This document shows positions 1-4,276 of a stretch of 7,557 bases of DNA, piece after piece. The notes below the pieces were generated by a model. The model was given only the letters and a program-made list of their open reading frames with translations. It was not told where the DNA came from and made no database searches. The stretch is from assembly GCA_003353825.1 (NCBI GenBank), contig PIVW01000289.1:1-7557 (forward strand), in the 5' to 3' direction. Within the stretch, counting starts at the first letter, position 1. Every line of letters begins with the position of its first letter. A program made the translations under genes and the position numbers. This stretch comes from Chloroflexota bacterium (lineage in GTDB: Bacteria > Chloroflexota > Anaerolineae > J102).

Positions 1-62
1 AGTAAACAGTAAGCAGTACGGTAGTGCGCCAAAATTCACTGTTCACTAACCAGTTTTTTACT
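1..62. repeat. Degenerate heptamer repeats, facing orientations
   Basis: AGTAAAC, AGTAAGC and AGTACGG follow each other at 1-21 in 7-nt phase. TTCACTG and TTCACTA follow at 35-48, roughly the complementary sense of the same kind of unit. They resemble the short tandemly repeated repetitive sequences known from cyanobacterial and other filamentous bacterial spacers. Nothing here codes for protein. Confidence 0.5.
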
Positions 63-82
63 AATATTACAGAAGTATGACA

Positions 83-101
83 GTTGCTACCGGACAGCAA
101 C
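83..101. other. Weak hairpin in the gene-free tail downstream of regulator A
   Basis: GTTGCT at 83-88 pairs with AGCAAC at 96-101 (6 bp, 7-nt loop). No T-tract follows on either strand, so it is not a convincing intrinsic terminator. No better terminator for regulator A is visible in 1-195; its transcript may end outside the window or by another mechanism. Confidence 0.3.
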
Positions 102-164
102 GAGAATAAAAATGAGGCAAAGGGGCAACCAATACACATCTGCACTGCGTGCATGTGCAAAGTG

Positions 165-192
165 TTCATAATTCGTTATTCATAATTCGCTA
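165..192. repeat. Heptamer-phase tandem repeat next to the regulator A stop codon
   Basis: TTCATAATTCGTTA and TTCATAATTCGCTA are adjacent 14-nt units with one difference, each made of two related heptamers (TTCATAA, TTCGYTA). The repeat ends 3 nt before the stop codon of regulator A (196-198). Confidence 0.7.
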
Positions 193-195
193 TTT

Positions 196-3066
196 TCACA
201 CAAGTCCCAGTTCCTGCCCACGGGCAACAGCCTGTACCCGATTGTGAACACCCAGTTTGCCATAGATGCTCTTTATGTGAGAACGAGCCGTGCTCACGGC
301 AATAAAGAGTTCTTGAGCAATTTCTGTACTTGATAGATGGGTTGTTAGAAGCCGCAGCACCTCCAACTCACGCTCGCTGAGGGGCTCGGTCAGTGCTTGG
401 GGGGTTGGCTGGGTCTCCGGCGCTGACACATCAAACGCTAAAAGTAATTTGGGCACATATTCCGGCGCTGTACCACGAGACATGGCCTGGCGCAGCAACT
501 TATTTATCGCTAAGCCCTCATCTATAAAAACGCGCACATAGCCTTCCGGTTCGGCGAGGGACAGGGCACGTTTCAGAGAGGTCATAGCCTGGGCTACATT
601 GTCCTGTGCTTGGCAGGCTAACGCACGGAGTACCAGGATTTCGATCACTCTTCCCACTCGTTTTTCCGCCTCTGCTGTCTGGAGCAGTCGCTCCAGCAAC
701 TCTATGGCTTCTTCGAGCGACCCGTTACGCTCCGAAGGATCGTATCGCCGTTTGCCCTGGGCTATCCAGACCCGTACCAGAGTGAGACAGGGTTCCTCAA
801 ACCGGAAATCGGGGACAGCCGGCAAACTCAACTTCGATTTTTGGGAATCTGCCCAACGACTTGCTGCATTCAGGTCGCCCTGAGCCAGTGAGATACGCGC
901 TTGCCAGCTTGATACGTGGCCGGTATCCAGGAGCCTGCTGTCCCTGGGAGCAATCGCCTCCGCCTGTTCCAGAACTTCGGTCGCGGCGTTGGCTTGCCCC
1001 TGGGCCTGCCTCAGTCGCGCCAAAGCAAAATAGCCTTCTAACACAACCTCCTGTTCCCCACACTGTTCGGCCAGGTGAATACCCTGCATCAGGTGGTGTG
1101 TCGCCCCATCAAGATCATTCCATTCGTAGAGCACCTGGGCCAAACCCACATGGACGCGGCCAGTTCCCGGCAAGGGTTGGCCACCGCCCCACTCGGCTCC
1201 GCGCTGAATCGCCTGCCGGTAGGTTTTGGCTGCCTGGTGAAGGTGGCCCTGTATCGTTTCCAGTTCAGCCAGACGGCTAATGGATCCCAGGGCGGCGTGG
1301 AAGTTGCCCACAGCTTGACCGGCTGTGATGGACCTGTTCAGATGTTGTCTGGCAGAGGCCAAATCTCCGCTCATCAAACAAATGTCCCCAAGATTCGTCT
1401 CAAGTACGCTGCGTAGCTGTAGATCATCATCGTCCAAGTATTTCAGGGCCTCGTGAGAGAGTTCGACGGTGCCCTGTAGGTCTCCTTGCCACTGAGCCAT
1501 GAAGGCACGCAGGGTTATTATGCGGCCCCGGAGTCTGGCATAATCCGCAAAGGTTTCAGGCGACTGTGCTTCGGTGATATTCGACAGTCTCAATTCGGCA
1601 GACTGGAGAAGCGGCTCGACAGCATCAAATTGCCAGGTCAAAAAGTAAGCCCAGGCCCTATAAACGCATAGCCAGGGGCGGGCGACGACCACGGCATCAG
1701 GTAGCTTAGCCATCAAACTTAGGAGTGTGACCGGTCTACCTTCGTTGAGTAGCAAGGAGGCCAGCGACTCAAGCAAGGTTGCAGCCCGGTCTAAATCCTC
1801 AGCCGCAATAGCATGATGCACGGCTTCCGGTATCAGGCCCTCCTGTTCAAACCATTTACTGGCTCGACGGTGCAACTCGGGAAGCAGATCAGGTTGCGTC
1901 CTGCTCAGTTGGCTGCGCAGCAGGTCGGCAAAAAGATGGTGATAACGATACCAACGTCGCCCCTCGTCTAAGGGGACGATGAACAGGTTGGCGTGTTCAA
2001 GGTATTCCAAGACCTCCTGCCCATTTACGATTTTGGACTCTTCAACTTCCCCTTCGACTTTGCTCAGAGCAGAACTTAGGGCAGGTTGACGATTTATGAT
2101 TTCAGGGTGAGCCGTAAATTCAACGAGGGCAGCACAGAGACGGTCAAGAATGGATGTTTGCAAGAGGAAAGTTTGGATATTTTCAGGTTGACGTTGGAGG
2201 ACTTCTTCGACCAGATAATCCAGGACGAAATGGTGGCTGCCAGTGAAAGCTTTGATGAAGGTGGTGATGTCGGGGGCATCTGGCGTCCGACTGCGCCCCT
2301 GCATTGAAAGCTGCCCTTGCATAGCCAGGGCAGCCAGTTGTAGGCCGACAATCCAGCCTTCGGTACGAGTCTCCAGCGAAGCAACATCATCAACCGAAAG
2401 GGCCAGACCCATGACCTGGTTAAGAAATTCGGCGACTTCGTCGGGGGTGAAGCGCAAGTTGGTTGAGCGCAATTCGGTCAATTGCCCCCGGCCTCTAAGT
2501 CGCGCGATAGGTAGGGGCGGGTCGGCGCGGGTGGCGATGACCAGGTGCATTTGTGACGGCAGATGGTCGAGCAAGAAGGTGAGGGCATGGTGGATAGATT
2601 GAGCCTCGATGACATGATAGTCGTCGAGGACGAGGGCAAAGCTGCGCCCTAAACCCTGTTCTGAGCCTGGTCGAAGGGCTGGTGAAGGGTGGTCCGACAT
2701 TTCCGCGATTTCGTTGATGAGGGCAGTCAAGATAGATTCAGTTGGCGGTGCTTGAGAGGATTGGAGTACGCTCAATGCTCCTATCCCGATGTTGGTTTCA
2801 ACCCTCTGCAAGGCTGCGATGAAGTAGGCCAGGAAGCGTGTCGGATCGTTGTCGCCTTCATCTAGCGACAACCAGGCGGCAGGCACCCCGCTTTGGCGAA
2901 TCCAGTCGCTGATTACGGTTGTTTTGCCAAACCCGGCCGGGGCGGAGATGAGGGTGAGTTTGCGACGAAGCCCCTCGTTCAGCCGCTCAATCAGGCGCGG
3001 GCGGGGGACAAGTTCGGGCCGGGTGGGGGGGATATAGAGTTTTGTGGCTAAAATTGGGGTGGACAT
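196..3066 (-). CDS. MalT-like LuxR-family ATP-dependent transcriptional regulator (regulator A)
   Basis: A 956-residue cytoplasmic STAND-type regulator, expected to bind ATP and a ligand, oligomerise and activate promoters. Seen: N-terminal NTPase with Walker A APAGFGKTT at residues 42-50, Walker B FALVLDDYH at 143-151, an ATRADPPLPIARLRGRGQLTELR sensor-type stretch near 178-200, RTEGWIVGLQLAALAM at 234-249, and RRWYRYHHLFADLL near 370-383. A helical, TPR-like sensor region rich in A/L/G runs from about 390 to 870. A LuxR HTH closes the protein (about 893-956: EPLSERELEVL ... TEIAQEL ... STARSHIKSIYGKLGV.NRVQAVA). Length fits MalT-like proteins (about 900). The ATG at 3066 is chosen because the paralogue at 7243 starts with the same residues and both have TATAAT 6 nt upstream; there is no Shine-Dalgarno. 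Compared with its paralogue it has extra loops at about 125-142, 322-348 and 771-784. The ligand and target genes are unknown. E. coli MalT senses maltotriose, which must not be assumed here. Confidence 0.95.
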   Translation of the reverse strand: MSTPILATKLYIPPTRPELVPRPRLIERLNEGLRRKLTLISAPAGFGKTTVISDWIRQSGVPAAWLSLDEGDNDPTRFLAYFIAALQRVETNIGIGALSVLQSSQAPPTESILTALINEIAEMSDHPSPALRPGSEQGLGRSFALVLDDYHVIEAQSIHHALTFLLDHLPSQMHLVIATRADPPLPIARLRGRGQLTELRSTNLRFTPDEVAEFLNQVMGLALSVDDVASLETRTEGWIVGLQLAALAMQGQLSMQGRSRTPDAPDITTFIKAFTGSHHFVLDYLVEEVLQRQPENIQTFLLQTSILDRLCAALVEFTAHPEIINRQPALSSALSKVEGEVEESKIVNGQEVLEYLEHANLFIVPLDEGRRWYRYHHLFADLLRSQLSRTQPDLLPELHRRASKWFEQEGLIPEAVHHAIAAEDLDRAATLLESLASLLLNEGRPVTLLSLMAKLPDAVVVARPWLCVYRAWAYFLTWQFDAVEPLLQSAELRLSNITEAQSPETFADYARLRGRIITLRAFMAQWQGDLQGTVELSHEALKYLDDDDLQLRSVLETNLGDICLMSGDLASARQHLNRSITAGQAVGNFHAALGSISRLAELETIQGHLHQAAKTYRQAIQRGAEWGGGQPLPGTGRVHVGLAQVLYEWNDLDGATHHLMQGIHLAEQCGEQEVVLEGYFALARLRQAQGQANAATEVLEQAEAIAPRDSRLLDTGHVSSWQARISLAQGDLNAASRWADSQKSKLSLPAVPDFRFEEPCLTLVRVWIAQGKRRYDPSERNGSLEEAIELLERLLQTAEAEKRVGRVIEILVLRALACQAQDNVAQAMTSLKRALSLAEPEGYVRVFIDEGLAINKLLRQAMSRGTAPEYVPKLLLAFDVSAPETQPTPQALTEPLSERELEVLRLLTTHLSSTEIAQELFIAVSTARSHIKSIYGKLGVHNRVQAVARGQELGLV
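2023..2101. repeat. In-frame repeat-derived insertion in regulator A (residues about 322-348)
   Basis: The segment contains ATTTACGATTTT (2023-2034), found identically at 7013-7024 in regulator B and read in the same frame there (KIVN in both proteins), then CTTCGACTTTGCTCA (2052-2066), and heptamer-like GACGATT/TATGATT (2088-2101). It encodes EIINRQPALSSALSKVEGEV... between the conserved LLQTSILDRLC and EVLEYLE blocks. MalT-like proteins normally have a shorter linker there. Confidence 0.6.
2654..2678. repeat. In-frame short repeat in regulator A (residues 130-138)
   Basis: Read on the minus strand it is CCCTTCGAC-CAG-GCTCAGA-A-CAGGG. This shares CCCTTCGAC-NNN-GCTCAGA-N-CAG with the segment at 2051-2072 on the plus strand and CTTCGAC-NNN-GCTCA with 6964-6978. 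It encodes ALRPGSEQG just before Walker B, a stretch absent from regulator B. Confidence 0.6.
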
Positions 3067-3072
3067 AGGTGG

Positions 3073-3100
3073 ATTATAAACCCTGTTGCATGAAACACAA
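3073..3100 (-). promoter_or_regulatory. Promoter of regulator A, probably leaderless
   Basis: A perfect TATAAT occupies 3078 to 3073 on the minus strand. A weak -35 (TTGTGT at 3100-3095, 16-nt spacing, or TTTGTG one base further) overlaps the downstream end of the terminator. The -10 is followed by only 6 nt before the ATG at 3066, so initiation about 7 nt downstream falls on or next to the A of the start codon. CCACCT between them is not a Shine-Dalgarno. Leaderless initiation is inference from this spacing, supported by the same layout at 7250-7277. Confidence 0.65.
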
Positions 3101-3132
3101 AAAGAGCCTCAGTCGTTGTTGAGGCTCTTTTT
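3099..3132 (-). terminator. Rho-independent terminator of arsM (works in both orientations by structure)
   Basis: A perfect 13-bp stem (3099-3111 with 3120-3132) and an 8-nt loop. The arms begin with five A and end with five T, so a U-tract follows the GC-rich core in either direction. It starts 15 nt after the arsM stop and lies just upstream of the regulator A promoter, so it both ends arsM transcription and insulates regulator A. A near-identical copy precedes regulator B. Confidence 0.9.
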
Positions 3133-3147
3133 CTTGGCTGCGATTTA

Positions 3148-4020
3148 CTACTCGGGTTTGTGTGCTGTCACCTTTATACTGGCGATTTTGCCGTCTACTT
3201 GCTCTCGTAGCCAATCCAGTGGTAACGATTGGCTTATCTTTTTTATCATCTCTTGAACATCAGGCAGATCCAGAAAATCGTCTACCTTGATAAAATCCCG
3301 CTGGGTGACTGTCACATCCGTCAGGCCGGCGGTCTGCATCTTGCCTAGAAATGCCTCCTCACTTAATGCGCCACCCAAACAACCGGCCCAGGCCTCAATG
3401 GTGGTGCTAATGAGGGACGGCAACTCGCCGTGGGTCACAATGTCCGACACCACTATCCGGCCTCCCGGCTTCAGTACCCGGAACGATTCAGCAAACACGG
3501 CATCTTTGTCCGGCGACAGGTTGATGACACAGTTGGAGATAATCACATCTACAGACTCATCCGGTAGCGGTACTTCTTCCATTTCACCATAACGAAAATC
3601 CACATTGGTCACGCCCATCTTCTTGGCGTTGTGACGAGCCAGTTTGACCATATCCGGAGTAGTGTCCAGTCCAATGACCCGGCCCGTTGGCCCAACCTGT
3701 TTGGCGGCCAAAAAGCAATCTATGCCGCCGCCGCTGCCCAGGTCCAGCGCTACATCGCCGGGCTGCAAGTTGGCAACAGCCGTAGGATTACCACACCCCA
3801 TCGAGGCTTCTGTTACGCTCTCCGGTAGATTGGCTAACTCACCTTCCGAGTAAAGCTGTGACTGTATGGCATAACCGGTATTTGCTTCCTCGGCAACCTC
3901 GACCGGGCTGCAACAATTGGCGCTCGTTGTTACATCTTGTTTCTCTAAAACTCTACCGGCGATTTGCCCGTAGGCTTGACGTACTTCTGCATGAATTTTT
4001 TCTGTTGTTTCGATTGACAT
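3148..4020 (-). CDS. arsM: Arsenite S-adenosylmethionine methyltransferase (ArsM)
   Basis: A 290-residue soluble class I methyltransferase, predicted to methylate As(III) with SAM (EC 2.1.1.137 type) in arsenic detoxification. Seen: SAM motif [11 protein letters not shown] at 92-101, the acidic residue after strand 2 in [11 protein letters not shown] (115-125), [19 protein letters not shown] (145-163), and [12 protein letters not shown] (182-193). The cysteines that mark ArsM are all present: a CC pair at 36-37, C76 in MGCGNP, C164 in [11 protein letters not shown], and C214 in WAGCLGGAL. By position these match the four conserved cysteines of characterised ArsM enzymes, so the enzyme is likely active. 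The ATG at 4020 is preferred over the in-frame ATG at 4071 because AAGGAG lies 9 nt before it, while the upstream 17 residues (MMVTLFFAISINKEIIK) have no family match and would use the leader. No other ars gene is in the window. It appears monocistronic, with its own promoter upstream and a terminator just after the stop. Confidence 0.95.
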   Translation of the reverse strand: MSIETTEKIHAEVRQAYGQIAGRVLEKQDVTTSANCCSPVEVAEEANTGYAIQSQLYSEGELANLPESVTEASMGCGNPTAVANLQPGDVALDLGSGGGIDCFLAAKQVGPTGRVIGLDTTPDMVKLARHNAKKMGVTNVDFRYGEMEEVPLPDESVDVIISNCVINLSPDKDAVFAESFRVLKPGGRIVVSDIVTHGELPSLISTTIEAWAGCLGGALSEEAFLGKMQTAGLTDVTVTQRDFIKVDDFLDLPDVQEMIKKISQSLPLDWLREQVDGKIASIKVTAHKPE

Positions 4021-4029
4021 CTTGATAAT

Positions 4030-4035
4030 CTCCTT
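4030..4035 (-). promoter_or_regulatory. Shine-Dalgarno of arsM
   Basis: AAGGAG on the minus strand, 9 nt before the ATG at 4020. It decides the start of arsM against the in-frame ATG at 4071. It contrasts with the two regulator genes in the window, which lack any ribosome binding site. Confidence 0.85.
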
Positions 4036-4078
4036 ATTGATAGAAATTGCAAAAAATAATGTAACCATCACCGAAAAA

Positions 4079-4102
4079 AGGATACACTTTAATCTGTATC
4101 CT
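4079..4102 (-). promoter_or_regulatory. Perfect dyad at the arsM transcription start: candidate operator
   Basis: AGGATACA and TGTATCCT (4079-4086 and 4095-4102) form a perfect 8-bp inverted repeat with an 8-nt spacer. It begins about at +1 of the predicted arsM promoter, a typical repressor position; an ArsR-type repressor would be a natural candidate but none is encoded here. On the minus strand the dyad is followed directly by six T, so a terminator, or a 5' hairpin that stabilises the mRNA, is the alternative. A terminator this close to the start would make arsM barely expressed unless controlled, and regulator B already has a better terminator, so operator is favoured. Confidence 0.5.
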
Positions 4103-4107
4103 GCCTC

Positions 4108-4137
4108 AGTATATCAGACCGGAAGTTGGTGTGTCAT
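4108..4137 (-). promoter_or_regulatory. Predicted sigma70-type promoter of arsM
   Basis: On the minus strand a -35 ATGACA (4137-4132, five of six consensus) and a -10 TATACT (4113-4108, five of six) are 18 nt apart. Initiation is expected near 4101, giving a leader of about 80 nt before the ATG at 4020. It lies downstream of the regulator B terminator, so arsM is an independent unit. The -35 overlaps one arm of an upstream hairpin repeat, and the start site overlaps a perfect dyad, as expected for a regulated promoter. Confidence 0.65.
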
Positions 4138-4182
4138 CCAACTTTAGTTGGATTGGAGGTTGGATTGTGGGTTGGATTGGGG
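4136..4182. repeat. Three 12-nt direct repeats plus an inverted half-copy upstream of the arsM promoter
   Basis: On the plus strand GTTGGATTGGAG, GTTGGATTGTGG and GTTGGATTGGGG follow without gaps at 4147-4182, sharing the first nine bases. ATCCAAC at 4136-4142 is an inverted copy that pairs with GTTGGAT at 4147-4153 (7 bp, 4-nt loop) and reaches into the -35. Relative to the predicted start these are at about -35 to -80, where activators commonly bind. The GGAT core slightly resembles the MalT box GGGGA(T/G)GAGG, which is suggestive only. A chance minisatellite is possible. Confidence 0.6.
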
Positions 4183-4215
4183 GGAGAACTTCATCAAACT
4201 GGGCTTCATCATGCT

Positions 4216-4250
4216 AAAAACAAAAAACGCCACCGCATTTGCAGTAGCGT
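4216..4250 (-). terminator. Rho-independent terminator of regulator B
   Basis: In the minus-strand RNA, 4250-4227 folds into an 11-pair stem with a 2-nt apex (10 pairs if the closing A-U is left open), including two G-U pairs at positions 5 and 8. The U-rich tract U6-G-U5 follows at about 4227-4216. It starts 27 nt after the regulator B stop codon. Because the G-U pairs become C-A mismatches on the plus strand, the structure is specific to minus-strand transcription. Confidence 0.85.
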
Positions 4251-4276
4251 CTCAGCCGTGCCATCACCGTAGGGTT

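Noticed and set aside
83..101. Terminator of regulator A
   Set aside because: The stem is 6 bp and no T-tract follows on the minus strand.
599..1063. Frameshift or pseudogene in regulator A
   Set aside because: The 956-residue frame is continuous from Walker A to the HTH, and all expected motifs are intact.
4018..4071. Longer arsM start at 4071 (17 extra residues)
   Set aside because: There is no Shine-Dalgarno at that position, the extra residues do not match ArsM, and the ATG at 4020 has AAGGAG at good spacing.
4147..4182. CRISPR-like array
   Set aside because: The units are 12 nt and contiguous without spacers, and no cas gene is present.
4147..4182. Genuine MalT boxes
   Set aside because: The repeats share only a GGAT core and G-richness with the known MalT box GGGGA(T/G)GAGG, and the HTH of these paralogues need not recognise that sequence.
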